Of a DNA stretch of 64,000 bases, positions 1 through 9,037 are shown piece by piece. The DNA is from Terripilifer ovatus (lineage in GTDB: Bacteria > Pseudomonadota > Alphaproteobacteria > Rhizobiales > Beijerinckiaceae). The notes below the pieces were generated by a model. It made no database searches and was not told the DNA's origin. It saw only the letters and a program-made list of their open reading frames with translations. Where the stretch lies: positions 62,001 to 126,000 of the forward strand of contig JARHVB010000011.1 in NCBI GenBank assembly GCA_029222685.1. The letters are read 5' to 3'. Position 1 is the stretch's first letter. Each line of letters opens with the position of its first letter. Made by a program: the position numbers and the translations under genes.

Positions 1-107
1 TGCCCAGCCGACGAGGCCCGGGCAGAAAAACAAACCATGATGCGCATAGCGCGTCGAAGACGAGATCATGACGCGCGTGGCGCGTCGGCAGACTTGAGGG
101 TGATGAC

Positions 108-869
108 GTGGCGGCTGAAGGAAATGCGATCGATCCGATCCATCAGTTCGAGATCCATCCGATTGTGAAGTTTTCGGTTGGCGGCACGGATCTGTCGTTC
201 ACCAACTCCTCGTTGTTCATGGTCGTCATCCTGGCCCTGATTTCCCTGCTGATGCTGTGGGGCACGAGCTCCAGGTCGCTGGTGCCGGGCCGCCTGCAGG
301 CCGCCGCCGAAATGGCCTATGAATTCGTCGCCTCGACCGTGCGCGGCACGGCGGGCGAAAGCGGGATGAAGTTCTTCCCGTTCGTCTTCTCGCTGTTCAT
401 GTTCGTCTTCTTCTCGAACGTCATCGGCCTGATCCCCTACACCTTTACTGTAACCAGCCAGATCATCGTCACTTTCGCGCTCGCAGCCCTGGTGATCCTC
501 ACCGTGCTGCTCTACGGCTTCTACAAGCATGGCGCGCACTTCCTGCATCTGTTCGTGCCGTCGGGCGTGTCGCCGTTCCTGCTGCCCTTCCTCGTGCTGA
601 TCGAGGTCATCTCTTTCGTGTCGCGTCCGATCTCACTGTCGGTGCGTCTCTTCGCCAACATGCTCGCCGGCCATATCACCCTCAAGGTCTTCGCCGGTTT
701 CGTGACCTTGCTGCTGGGTGCCGGCGCCTGGTCGGCGCTCGCGCCGCTGCCGCTGGCCGCCATCGTTCTGCTGACCGCCTTCGAGCTGCTGGTCGCTGTC
801 CTTCAGGCGTATGTTTTCGCCATCCTCACTTGCGTCTACCTGAACGACGCAATTCACCCGGGCCACTGA
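108..869 (+). CDS. atpB: ATP synthase F0 subunit a
   Basis: This 253-residue polytopic membrane protein is the proton-channel subunit of F1F0 ATP synthase. It starts at a GTG ([10 protein letters not shown]). Several hydrophobic segments run through it, and the conserved helix with the essential arginine is visible as [14 protein letters not shown] at about residues 176-189, followed by a C-terminal helix with the [12 protein letters not shown] pattern. It opens an F0 gene row with the order a, c, b', b, which is the normal alphaproteobacterial arrangement with F1 genes elsewhere. The 107 bases before it hold no complete gene. They probably carry the 3' end of the upstream gene (atpI would be expected), but the fragment is too short to prove this. 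Confidence 0.96.
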   Translation: MAAEGNAIDPIHQFEIHPIVKFSVGGTDLSFTNSSLFMVVILALISLLMLWGTSSRSLVPGRLQAAAEMAYEFVASTVRGTAGESGMKFFPFVFSLFMFVFFSNVIGLIPYTFTVTSQIIVTFALAALVILTVLLYGFYKHGAHFLHLFVPSGVSPFLLPFLVLIEVISFVSRPISLSVRLFANMLAGHITLKVFAGFVTLLLGAGAWSALAPLPLAAIVLLTAFELLVAVLQAYVFAILTCVYLNDAIHPGH

Positions 870-920
870 TAAATATTTCAACAACAGATAGTCGCCCTTA
901 AACATGAGCAGGAGTTCAAT

Positions 921-1148
921 ATGGATCCCGTAGCAGCAAAATGGATCGGCGCAGGTCTCGCGGCGATTGGAATGGGCGCCGCAGCCATCGGCGTCGGCAC
1001 GATTTTCGGTAACTTCCTTTCCGGCGCCCTGCGCAACCCGTCGGCGGCAGACGGCCAGTTCGGCCGCGCGTTCATCGGCGCGGCGCTCGCCGAAGGCCTT
1101 GGCATTTTCGCGTTCCTCGTCGCGATCATCCTGCTGTTCGTGAAGTAA
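921..1148 (+). CDS. atpE: ATP synthase F0 subunit c
   Basis: This is the 75-residue proteolipid of the rotating c-ring. It has two membrane helices, the first glycine/alanine-rich (residues about 8-35), joined by the polar loop RNP at 38-40. The second helix carries the proton-binding carboxylate Glu58 in the context ALAEGLG. Glutamate rather than aspartate is usual in alphaproteobacteria. An AGGAG Shine-Dalgarno lies just ahead of the ATG. It lies 51 bp after atpB and 79 bp before the b' gene, so it is almost certainly co-transcribed with them. Confidence 0.97.
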   Translation: MDPVAAKWIGAGLAAIGMGAAAIGVGTIFGNFLSGALRNPSAADGQFGRAFIGAALAEGLGIFAFLVAIILLFVK

Positions 1149-1227
1149 TCCTTTTCTTCGCCGCGCGCGCAGGACCTCGTGTTTTGGCGCGCGGCGTTTC
1201 CATACAGGTTCAATCCGGGATCGCCCC

Positions 1228-1779
1228 ATGTTTATCACGCAGGCGCTCGCCGCCACCCCAGCCGCTGGTGAAGCTGCTGCACCGGAAGGCGCATTTCCGC
1301 CGTTCGATCCGACAACGTTCACCTCTTCGCTGTTCTGGCTGGTGATCGTATTCGGTGCGCTCTACCTGCTGATGTCGCGGGTCGCTTTGCCGCGCGTCGC
1401 CGGCATTCTCGAGACCCGTCGCGGCCGCATCGCCGGCGATCTCGACAGCGCCGCCGCCATGCAGAAGCAGGCCGACGACGCCGCTGCCGCCTACGAGAAG
1501 GCGCTTTCCGACGCCAAGGCCCAGGCCCAGACCACCGCGCAGCAGACGCGCGACAGGCTGGCGGCCCAATCCGAAGCCGAGCGCAAGTCGCTCGAAGCCG
1601 GACTCAACGCCAAGCTCGCCGCCGCCGAAGCGCAGATCGCTGCGACCAAGGCGCAGGCGATGTCGTCGGTCGGCGGCATGGCCACCGACACCGCCGCCGA
1701 AATCATCAAGCACATCACCGGTGTCAGCGCCGAGCAGGGCGAGGTCGCCAAGGCGGTCGCCGCCGTGAAGATCGGCTAA
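1228..1779 (+). CDS. atpG: ATP synthase F0 subunit b'
   Basis: This 183-residue protein is the first of two b-type peripheral stalk subunits, as found in photosynthetic and many non-photosynthetic alphaproteobacteria, where b and b' form a heterodimer. A proline/alanine-rich N-terminus is followed by one membrane helix (about residues 33-50, SLFWLVIVFGALYLLM). A long alanine/lysine/glutamate-rich coiled coil follows from about 60 to 150. The order after atpE and before a second, shorter b gene supports b' rather than b. The symbols atpG, atpF' and atpX are all used for this gene. Confidence 0.93.
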   Translation: MFITQALAATPAAGEAAAPEGAFPPFDPTTFTSSLFWLVIVFGALYLLMSRVALPRVAGILETRRGRIAGDLDSAAAMQKQADDAAAAYEKALSDAKAQAQTTAQQTRDRLAAQSEAERKSLEAGLNAKLAAAEAQIAATKAQAMSSVGGMATDTAAEIIKHITGVSAEQGEVAKAVAAVKIG

Positions 1780-1789
1780 GGAGCGAACC

Positions 1790-2278
1790 ATGCATTTCGA
1801 TGCAGAATTTTTCGTCGCCGTCGGTTTCGTTCTGTTCGTCCTGCTGCTCGGCTATCTCGGCGTGCATCGCACCGTGCTGAAGAGCCTCGACGGCCGCACC
1901 AAGCAGGTGGCCGACGAACTGGCGCAAGCCAAGCGCCTGCGCGACGAGGCCGAAGCCATTCTGGCGTCCTACAAGAAGAAAGCCCTGGAAGCCCAGGCCG
2001 AGGCCGACGCCATCGTCGCCCAGGCCAGGGCGGAAGCCGAGGCCTTCGCCAAGGAAACCAGCGAGCGCATGGCCGAATTCGTCGCAAGGCGGACGAAGCA
2101 GGCCGAGACGAAGATCGCCATGGCCGAGGCCCAGGCCACCAGCGATCTGCGCGCCATCGTCGCCGATGTCGCCGTGAAAGCCTCGGAAACGGTGCTGAAG
2201 GCGCAGACCAAGGGCCAGACCGCCGGCGATCTCGTCGCCAAGGGTATCGGCGAACTCAAGAGCCGCCTCGTTCATTGA
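1790..2278 (+). CDS. atpF: ATP synthase F0 subunit b
   Basis: This is the 162-residue second b-type stalk subunit. A single membrane helix at the N-terminus (about residues 6-25) is followed by a highly charged alpha-helical coiled coil with many alanine, lysine and glutamate residues (for example EAQAEADAIVAQARAEAEA). It starts 10 bp after the b' stop with a good GGAG ribosome site in the gap, so translation is probably coupled. It is the last gene of the F0 operon and is followed 34 bp later by an intrinsic terminator. Confidence 0.95.
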   Translation: MHFDAEFFVAVGFVLFVLLLGYLGVHRTVLKSLDGRTKQVADELAQAKRLRDEAEAILASYKKKALEAQAEADAIVAQARAEAEAFAKETSERMAEFVARRTKQAETKIAMAEAQATSDLRAIVADVAVKASETVLKAQTKGQTAGDLVAKGIGELKSRLVH

Positions 2279-2312
2279 CCGTCATTCAATAGCGAGCCCG
2301 GCGATATTCAGA

Positions 2313-2339
2313 CCTCGGACAGCCCGTCCGGGGTTTTTT
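2313..2339 (+). terminator. Rho-independent terminator after the F0 operon
   Basis: An 8-bp stem (CCTCGGAC at 2313-2320 pairing with GTCCGGGG at 2326-2333, one G-T pair) with a 5-nt loop is followed directly by six T residues. It lies 34 bp past the atpF stop and ends the atpB-E-G-F transcript. Confidence 0.9.
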
Positions 2340-2486
2340 CTTGTAGTGGTGGTTTTCGCCGGTCTGTATGCATAGCTAGAACATGATCTTTTCGGGACCA
2401 GATCGTGCGCCCGGCCTCAAAGTTATATACCTGATCGATCTTTGCGCGAGACCGGCCAGGATGTCGGTATCGGAGTCGGCCTGTTC

Positions 2487-3230
2487 ATGCGTATCTGCTT
2501 TTTCTCAGATATTCACGCCAATCGCGAGGCGTTCGACGCCTGCTTCGCCCATGCGGTGCGCCAGAACATCGACCGTTTCGTGTTTCTCGGCGATCTGGTC
2601 GGCTATGGGGCGGATCCGGTCTATATCGTCGATCGCGTCGCCGAACTGCGGGAGGATGGCGCCCTCGTCGTGCTCGGCAATCATGATGTGGCGGCCGCCA
2701 GCGGCAGTTCCGAGGGCATGAACGAATATGCGAGTGCGGCGATCGCCTGGACCCACGCGGCGCTCGACAAGCCCAGCCGCGAGTTCCTTGGCGGGCTCGA
2801 CCTGAAGATCGAGGAAGAAGACCGGCTTTACGTCCATTCCGAAGCGGCGGCGCCCACGCAATGGCGCTATGTCGGCGACAGCGACAGCGCCGAGCGCAGC
2901 CTGCGTGCCACGCGCCAGCGGCTGACCTTCTGCGGCCACATCCACATTCCGCAATTGTTCCATATGACGGCGACCAAGCCCGCCAAGTTCTTCGCGCCCC
3001 ATGCCGGCGCGCCGATCCCCCTCGTCGGGCAGCGGCAATGGCTGGCGGTGCTCGGCTCGGTCGGCCAGCCCCGCGACAAAAATCCGTCCGCCGCCTACGG
3101 CGTGCTGGATACGACGAAAAATGAATTTACCTTTCTGCGCGTACCCTACGATGTCGAGGAAGCGGCGCGGAAGATTCACGAGGCGGGGCTGCCGCAGATT
3201 CTTGCCGCGCGTCTTTTCATTGGCCGGTGA
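2487..3230 (+). CDS. Calcineurin-like metallophosphoesterase
   Basis: This is a 247-residue cytoplasmic phosphoesterase of the metallophosphoesterase superfamily. The two-metal site is complete: DxH at D8/H10 (FSDIHAN), GD at D36 (FLGDLVGYG), GNHD at residues 64-67, a later His at 117 (YVHSE), and GHxH at H151/H153 (CGHIHIP). I chose the ATG at 2487, because the protein then begins directly with the motif I strand; a TTG 45 bp upstream is in frame but less likely. Its stop is three bases before the start of a Ser/Thr kinase gene, so the pair is coupled. It could be the phosphatase opposing that kinase or a nucleotide phosphodiesterase; the sequence does not decide. Confidence 0.88.
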   Translation: MRICFFSDIHANREAFDACFAHAVRQNIDRFVFLGDLVGYGADPVYIVDRVAELREDGALVVLGNHDVAAASGSSEGMNEYASAAIAWTHAALDKPSREFLGGLDLKIEEEDRLYVHSEAAAPTQWRYVGDSDSAERSLRATRQRLTFCGHIHIPQLFHMTATKPAKFFAPHAGAPIPLVGQRQWLAVLGSVGQPRDKNPSAAYGVLDTTKNEFTFLRVPYDVEEAARKIHEAGLPQILAARLFIGR

Positions 3231-3233
3231 TCC

Positions 3234-4646
3234 ATGACCCGAATGGACGTGAAACCTGGAGAAATCATCGACGGCTTCCTCGTCGAAGAACAGGTTCACG
3301 TTGGCGGCATGGCGATCATCTTCCGCGCCCGCCATCCCGATATCGAGGACAAGGTTCTCTTCAAGGTGCCCAAGATCGTCGACAGCGACGATGCAACGGC
3401 GATCGTCGGCTTCGAGATGGAAATGATGATCCTGCCGCGGCTGTCGGGCATCCATGTCCCGAAGGTCTACAGCGTCGGCGATTATGCGCGCCGTCCCTAT
3501 ATCGCCATGGAATTCATCGACGGCGAAACGCTCTATCCCAAGCTCGCCGAATCGCCGCTGCCGCCCGACGAAGTGGTGAATATCGCCACCAGGGTTGCCA
3601 CCGCCCTTGTCGACCTGCACCGCCAGAAGGTCATCCATCACGACATCAAGCCGTCGAACATCGTGATGCGCAAAACCGGCGAGGCCGCTCTCATCGATTT
3701 CGGCCTGTCGCGCCATCTTGAGATGCCCGACCTGCTGGAGGCCGAGTTTGCGCTGCCGATGGGAACCGCGCCTTATATTTCGCCCGAGCAGGTGCGCCAG
3801 AACCGCAGCGATCCGCGCTCCGACATCTTCTCGCTCGGCGTCGTGCTCTATCATCTGGCGACGGGCGAACGTCCCTTCGGCCTGCCGCAATCGCGTCAGG
3901 CCCTGAAGACGCGGATGTGGCGCGATCCCGTGCCGCCGCGCAAGATCCGGCCCGACATTGCGCCCTGGCTGCAGGAAATCATCCTGCGCTGTCTCGAACC
4001 CAACCCGGCCAAACGCTATCAGACGGCGGCCCGGCTCGCCTTCAGCCTGCAGCATCCCGAAAGCGTCAAACTCACCGAGCGCGCCCATCGGCTGAAGCGC
4101 GACAGCCTGCTGGTGGCCCTGCGCCGCTGGCTCAAGGCGCGTGCCCTGCCGCCGGTGGAACCCCAACCCTATGCATCGACGACATCGGACGCCATCATCG
4201 TCGTCTGCGTCGACCTGTCGGAAGGCTTCGAATATCTGGCCGAGGCCTTGCGCATCGAGACGCAGCGAGTGCTGTCGACTCAGGGCGACGTCCGGCTGGC
4301 CTGCATCAACGTGATGAAGCTCAGCGCGGTCTTCATGCAGGATGCGTTCGATTCGTCGGGCCGCAACATCCATGTGCAGCGGCTGGTCGAGTTGAAGGAC
4401 TGGGCGCGGCCGCTCGGTATTGATCCGGACAAGGTGTCCTTCCACGTCCTCGAGGCGATGGACATTGCGGAATCCCTGCTGGAGTTCGCCCGCAACAGTC
4501 ATGCCGACCAGATTCTGATCTGCGCGCGCGGCCGCTCCAACCTGCGCCGCTATCTCGGCAGCGTTTCGGCGGAAGTCGTGGCGCGCGCCCATTGCACGGT
4601 CACGGTGGTGCGCGCCGTGGCTCCGTCAGGAACAGCCGCCGCATGA
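3234..4646 (+). CDS. Ser/Thr protein kinase with C-terminal universal stress protein domain
   Basis: This 470-residue soluble protein is predicted to phosphorylate Ser/Thr residues. The eukaryotic-type kinase domain (about 10-290) shows a glycine-loop remnant (VGGMAIIF, 23-30), the strand-3 lysine at about K44, the catalytic loop HHDIKPSN (D137, K139, N142), DFG at 155-157 and a GTAPYISPEQ activation-segment end. HRD is replaced by HHD, so this is a non-RD-type kinase. Residues about 310-465 look like a UspA domain ending in the usual hydrophobic strand after an RG-x(n)-GS-x-S pattern. There is no membrane segment or PASTA repeat. It sits between a phosphoesterase gene (3-bp gap) and a GT39 gene (ATGA overlap), which implies one operon. 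Confidence 0.88.
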   Translation: MTRMDVKPGEIIDGFLVEEQVHVGGMAIIFRARHPDIEDKVLFKVPKIVDSDDATAIVGFEMEMMILPRLSGIHVPKVYSVGDYARRPYIAMEFIDGETLYPKLAESPLPPDEVVNIATRVATALVDLHRQKVIHHDIKPSNIVMRKTGEAALIDFGLSRHLEMPDLLEAEFALPMGTAPYISPEQVRQNRSDPRSDIFSLGVVLYHLATGERPFGLPQSRQALKTRMWRDPVPPRKIRPDIAPWLQEIILRCLEPNPAKRYQTAARLAFSLQHPESVKLTERAHRLKRDSLLVALRRWLKARALPPVEPQPYASTTSDAIIVVCVDLSEGFEYLAEALRIETQRVLSTQGDVRLACINVMKLSAVFMQDAFDSSGRNIHVQRLVELKDWARPLGIDPDKVSFHVLEAMDIAESLLEFARNSHADQILICARGRSNLRRYLGSVSAEVVARAHCTVTVVRAVAPSGTAAA

Positions 4647-6193
4647 GTGTCGCCGATCGCACGCCTCCCGCAGCCCCAACTATAGGGCTTCAGTCTCTGG
4701 TCGCGCGGATCGACCAATTGCTGCAATCGCGTAGCGGCTGCGTGTTGCTGCTGGTGCTGAACGGTATTTTCTGGACGCTCTATTCGACCGTCTCCGCCGG
4801 CAACGGCCTGCACCATGACATGCTGGAAGCCTTCGCCTGGGCGCAGGAGCCGGCCTGGGGCTATTCCAAACATCCGCCGTTCTGGGCCTGGGTGGCGGAT
4901 CTGTGGTTCAAGATTTTCCCCATCCAGGACTGGGCTTTCTATCTGCTGGCCCAGGTCAATGCGCAGATCGCGATCGTCGGCGCCTGGCTTCTGGCCAGGC
5001 AGATTTACGGCCGCGACATTGCCGGCGCCAGCGTGCTCCTGTTGCTGCTGACGCCGTTCTATACGTTCATCTCGATACGCTACAATGCCAACATCATCCT
5101 GCTGTCGCTGTGGCCGTGGACGGCCTATGTCTTCGTCAGAGCGTTGGAAACGAACCGGCTGGTCTGGTCGATTGCGTTCGGCCTGCTGGCGGCGGCCTGT
5201 ATGCTGTCGAAATATTACACCTTGCTGTTGCTGGGGTCGTGTTTCCTGGCCTCGTTGCTGCATCCGCGTGCGCGCCCCTATTACCGGTCCGCGTCGCCTT
5301 ATGTTTCGATCGCCATATGCGCGGTCTTGTTCGTTCCGCATATCGTCTGGTTGTTTAACAACGACTTTCTGCCGTTCACCTGGGCAGCGTTACGCACCCA
5401 TGATACGTTTGGTAAGACGTTTGGCAGCATCCTCGGATTCTTCTTCGGCTCGCTGGCGTTTCATGTGCTGATCGTCGCGGCGCTCCTGTTTGTGATGACC
5501 GCGAATGCGCGCTGGTCGGCGGCCAGGAAGCTCTGGGCGACCTTGCGCGATCGTTCGCAATGGCCCTGGCATATCCTTTCGTTCGGGCCGCTGGTGCTGA
5601 CGGCTGTTGCGGGGTTGGCCGGTCATATCCGGCTGTCCCCCGCCTTCGCCTCGCCGATCTTTCCGCTGCTGCCGGCGCTGCTGTTATCGGCATGGAGCCC
5701 GCCGCTCGACGCCGTGCGCACGCTGGCGATCAGGATCTATCTCGCCATCGTGGTGGCCGCTGCCGTTTCGGCGCCGTTCGTGCCCTATGTCAGCATGCGC
5801 TTCGGCGAACCTTTCAATGCCGAGCCACGCGCGGAATTGTACGCCACGGCCGAAAAATTCTGGAACGATGGTAGCACCGCGCCCCTGCGCATCGTCGGCG
5901 GAAGCTGGCCCTATTCGCTGGGCATGTCGTTCCACGCCAGCACGCATCCGTCTTTTTTCGAGCAACTCGATATGCGCTTTGCACCATGGATCAGTACGGA
6001 GCGCATCGCGCGCGAAGGCATGCTGATCGTTTGCACCGATGTTGATTCCGTTTGCAAGCAGTCGGTGGAACCCTGGCACACGCCGCAGACGCGCACGACA
6101 ACTTTCGGGCTGACGCGCACGCTCTGGGGCTATACCGGCCCTGAAGCGCGGTTCACCCTCTACGCCATCCCGCCGACTGTTCAGGGCAAGTAG
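4643..6193 (+). CDS. Glycosyltransferase family 39 membrane protein (ArnT/RgtA-like)
   Basis: This is a 516-residue polytopic inner-membrane protein of the GT-C fold. In this family a sugar is moved from a polyprenyl-phosphate carrier onto a lipid or protein on the periplasmic side. The first periplasmic loop carries the acidic motif HDMLEAFAW followed by YSKHPPFWAW, the usual substrate/metal-binding region. About ten further hydrophobic segments follow. I chose the ATG at 4643, which overlaps the kinase stop (ATGA). It is convergent, with one base between, with a second GT39 gene on the other strand. The acceptor is unknown. Lipid A or core sugars are plausible in this order but not shown. 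Confidence 0.85.
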   Translation: MSVADRTPPAAPTIGLQSLVARIDQLLQSRSGCVLLLVLNGIFWTLYSTVSAGNGLHHDMLEAFAWAQEPAWGYSKHPPFWAWVADLWFKIFPIQDWAFYLLAQVNAQIAIVGAWLLARQIYGRDIAGASVLLLLLTPFYTFISIRYNANIILLSLWPWTAYVFVRALETNRLVWSIAFGLLAAACMLSKYYTLLLLGSCFLASLLHPRARPYYRSASPYVSIAICAVLFVPHIVWLFNNDFLPFTWAALRTHDTFGKTFGSILGFFFGSLAFHVLIVAALLFVMTANARWSAARKLWATLRDRSQWPWHILSFGPLVLTAVAGLAGHIRLSPAFASPIFPLLPALLLSAWSPPLDAVRTLAIRIYLAIVVAAAVSAPFVPYVSMRFGEPFNAEPRAELYATAEKFWNDGSTAPLRIVGGSWPYSLGMSFHASTHPSFFEQLDMRFAPWISTERIAREGMLIVCTDVDSVCKQSVEPWHTPQTRTTTFGLTRTLWGYTGPEARFTLYAIPPTVQGK

Positions 6194-6194
6194 A

Positions 6195-7748
6195 TCACGA
6201 CCTCTGTCTGGAGATCAGCCACGGCGGCCGCCAGCCCGGCCGCAGTTTGTGGCCCAGAAACAGCTTCATCGCCACCGATGGCTTGCCGGCGCGCAACATG
6301 TCGACGGTGCCGAGCGGTTCGATCGTCTCGAATTGCGATCCGAGCACGTCCTGGATATTGCGCTCGTCGACCATGGGCATGACGATGATGGCGTCCTGGC
6401 CGACAAATTTGTCGGCAGGCTGCAACACGCCATAACCGCGCGGGTCGTCGCAGACGCAGGTGACGGGCAGGGCGCCCGCCAGCGCATAATCCAGTTGCGC
6501 CGCGTTGAACCATTTGAGGCCGGTGACGAACAGGCCGGGCTTGCCGAGATAGCCGCGCTTGCCCAGCTCATCCCTGATGTTATCGGCGGTCGCTGTTTCG
6601 ACCAGCGGATCGCGGAAGCGTTTCAGCGCTTCGATATCGGCCGGCGGCCAGCCCACATGAGCCGCGACGCTGACGAACAGCAGCGCGAACGTCGTCAGCG
6701 CGACACTGCCTTTGGCCCACAGGCGCATATGGCTGGCGACGTTGTCCCAGCGTTTGGAAACGGCGGCTCCGAGAAGGGGAAACAGCATCAGATAGCCGGG
6801 CATCGACCAATGCGGAAAAACCCGCGTGCTCGACCACAGCGAAACCACCGTGAAGGTGACGATGGGGCCGATCGCCAGGCAGAACAGCAGCCAGGAGGCC
6901 GGCTCGCGCGGGCCCTTGCGCAAGGCGCTGAAGCCCGTCGCGACAAGCCCGAACCAGATCCACGGCAGCAGGAACAGCGCCTGTCCGCCGATGACGGTGA
7001 GCGGCGCCGTGAGGCGCAGCCGCGCCGGGCCGCCGCGGCCTGACTGGAAGGCAAACGACACCCAGTTATGTTCGGCGTTCCAGATGACGACCGGCAGAAA
7101 CAGAACGGCGGCGATGGCAAAGCCGAGATAGGGCCATGGCTGCGCAAACCAGCGGCGCTGGGCAGGGCTCGTCAGCAGAAAGAGGCCGGTGCCGCAAAAC
7201 AGGAAGATGCCGTGGTATTTCGACATGAGGGCCAGTCCACCGCAGAGGCCGGCGGCCAGCCACCACAACGGCGCTTTCCCCGGCTGGCCCAGGATCGCCC
7301 GCGCCAGGCAGTAGGCGCCGGAGACCATGGCAAGCACGAGCGGACCGTCCGGCAGAACGAAAGTTCCCGTCGTTACGCCGATCACCGGCGCGACCGACAC
7401 CGCAAGCACGGCGAAGAAGCCCGAACGCGCATCATAGAGAAGGCGCGTCAGCGCAAACAGCATCCAGCCGGTTGCGAAGAACAGCGCGACGAAGGGCAGG
7501 CGAACCCAGAACGGACTTTCCGAGTGCGCCAGGCGTCTCACCAGTCCCACCAGCCACCAGGCGAGCGGCGGATGATCGAAATAGCTCAGCGCCACGTGCC
7601 GCGACGTCGCCACCGTATAGGTTTCATCAATGCCAAGGCCAAGATTGGCGGCCAGCACAAGGCGCAACGCCGCAGCGATTGCGAGCACAATCAGGGTCGG
7701 ACCAACGAAATCGGCTCCAGCCCCGTGATTATTGGTATTCGCCTGCAC
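6195..7748 (-). CDS. Glycosyltransferase family 39 membrane protein
   Basis: This is a second GT-C/GT39 enzyme, 517 residues, with a GTG start. The DE motif of the first periplasmic loop is clear (GIDETYTVA at about residues 39-47) and is followed by YFDHPPLAWW. More than ten hydrophobic segments run through the protein, and a C-terminal soluble tail contains the sequence CVCDDPRGYG. It resembles the neighbouring GT39 in layout but not closely in sequence, so this is not a recent duplication. It is divergent from the GT2-GtrA gene at 7886. A polyprenyl-phosphate sugar is the expected donor, and the neighbouring GT2 enzyme could make it. Confidence 0.85.
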   Translation of the reverse strand: MQANTNNHGAGADFVGPTLIVLAIAAALRLVLAANLGLGIDETYTVATSRHVALSYFDHPPLAWWLVGLVRRLAHSESPFWVRLPFVALFFATGWMLFALTRLLYDARSGFFAVLAVSVAPVIGVTTGTFVLPDGPLVLAMVSGAYCLARAILGQPGKAPLWWLAAGLCGGLALMSKYHGIFLFCGTGLFLLTSPAQRRWFAQPWPYLGFAIAAVLFLPVVIWNAEHNWVSFAFQSGRGGPARLRLTAPLTVIGGQALFLLPWIWFGLVATGFSALRKGPREPASWLLFCLAIGPIVTFTVVSLWSSTRVFPHWSMPGYLMLFPLLGAAVSKRWDNVASHMRLWAKGSVALTTFALLFVSVAAHVGWPPADIEALKRFRDPLVETATADNIRDELGKRGYLGKPGLFVTGLKWFNAAQLDYALAGALPVTCVCDDPRGYGVLQPADKFVGQDAIIVMPMVDERNIQDVLGSQFETIEPLGTVDMLRAGKPSVAMKLFLGHKLRPGWRPPWLISRQRS

Positions 7749-7885
7749 CCAATCGACCCCCGGCCCAATTCGGCGCAGCTAGCATGCCGATGCGCCCGCA
7801 AGTCAATCCTCAGGCGGATATGCGGTCGCTGTGACGCAGATTTCGCGGTTGCCCGCGCCTGCCTTAGCCGTTAAGGCCAGCGGCC

Positions 7886-9010
7886 ATGCAGGCTTCTCCC
7901 CAGCAATCCCCCAGCCGGGAATCCCCCCGTCTCACCATCGTCGTGCCGACGTTCAACGAACGCGACAATATCGCGGCGCTCGTCAACAGCATCGACGAGG
8001 TTCTGCACGGCAAGATTGCCTGGGAGGTCGTCTTCGTCGACGACAACAGCCCGGATGGAACGGCCGAATTCGCCAAGAAACTCGGCCAGGCGGATGCCCG
8101 CGTGCGCTGCATCCGCCGCATCAACAGGCGCGGCCTGTCAGGAGCCTGCATCGAGGGCATGCTGAGTTCGTCGGCGCCTTACATCGCCGTGATGGACGCC
8201 GATCTGCAGCACGATGAAAGCATCCTGCCGGTCATGCTCGATCGATTGACGGCGGGCGACGTGGATATTGTCGTCGGCTCCAGGCTCGGCGAGGGCGGCA
8301 GCGCCGCCGGCGGCCTCTCGGCGAAACGCGAAATGTCGAGCCGGATCGTCGCTTCCATCGTCACCCGTTTCTTTCCACGCGGCGTGTCCGATGTGCTGAG
8401 CGGCTTTTTCATGATGCGCCGCGAAGCCTTCGACGTGCTGGCGCCGCAGCTCGAACAGTCGGGCTTCAAGATATTGGCGGACATCCTCATCACCTCGGGC
8501 GACAGCCTGCGCGTCGCCGAGATCGGCTTCACCTTTCGTGCGCGCCAGGCCGGCGTCTCCAAGCTTGATTCCCGTGTCGTGCTCGATTTCGCCGGGCTGC
8601 TGCTCAACAAGCTGTCGCGCGGCGTCATTCCGGTCCGTTTCGTGTTTTTCGCCCTCGTCGGCGCCAGCGGCGTGATCGTCCACATCGTCACCTTGCGGCT
8701 GGCGCTGATCTCGGTGGGACTGTCGTTCGCGGTCTCGCAATCGCTGGCGACCCTCGTCGCGATGACGTGGAATTTCTACATCAACAACGAGATCACCTAT
8801 CGCGACAGCCAGCTCAAGGGCGTGCGCTTCCTTCAGGGTCTGCTGCTGTTCTACCTGGTCTGCGGCGTCGGCGCGGTCGCCAATGTCGGCATGGCCAACT
8901 GGCTGTTCGTGCGCGATCCGGTCTGGTGGATCGCCGGCCTCGCCGGCGCCGCCGTCGGCGCCATCTGGAACTATGCGCTCAGCTCCAGCCTGGTCTGGAA
9001 GCGGCTTTAG
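7886..9010 (+). CDS. Polyprenyl-phosphate glycosyltransferase (GT2, DPM1-like) fused to GtrA-like membrane domain
   Basis: This 374-residue enzyme has a GT2 catalytic domain (about residues 14-235) and a four-helix GtrA-type membrane domain (about 245-374). The GT-A nucleotide-sugar motifs are VVPTFNE (19-25), DDNSPDGT (52-59) and the metal-binding DADLQHD (104-110). Enzymes of this layout load a sugar onto polyprenyl phosphate and may help flip it. In rhizobia the comparable RgtE makes dodecaprenyl-phosphate-galacturonate for GT39 transferases. Two GT39 genes lie next door, so the three probably act in one pathway; the sugar is not predictable. Confidence 0.88.
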   Translation: MQASPQQSPSRESPRLTIVVPTFNERDNIAALVNSIDEVLHGKIAWEVVFVDDNSPDGTAEFAKKLGQADARVRCIRRINRRGLSGACIEGMLSSSAPYIAVMDADLQHDESILPVMLDRLTAGDVDIVVGSRLGEGGSAAGGLSAKREMSSRIVASIVTRFFPRGVSDVLSGFFMMRREAFDVLAPQLEQSGFKILADILITSGDSLRVAEIGFTFRARQAGVSKLDSRVVLDFAGLLLNKLSRGVIPVRFVFFALVGASGVIVHIVTLRLALISVGLSFAVSQSLATLVAMTWNFYINNEITYRDSQLKGVRFLQGLLLFYLVCGVGAVANVGMANWLFVRDPVWWIAGLAGAAVGAIWNYALSSSLVWKRL

Positions 9011-9037
9011 AAGAGAGCCAGACTTAAAAGTGAGGGC

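Noticed and set aside
2378..2410. A sequence resembling half of the rhizobial palindrome
   Set aside because: Only one arm is recognisable, too degenerate to annotate as a repeat unit.
2505..4592. A 695-codon minus-strand frame across the phosphoesterase and kinase genes
   Set aside because: Antisense to two genes with full catalytic motifs; no recognisable protein sequence or ribosome site.
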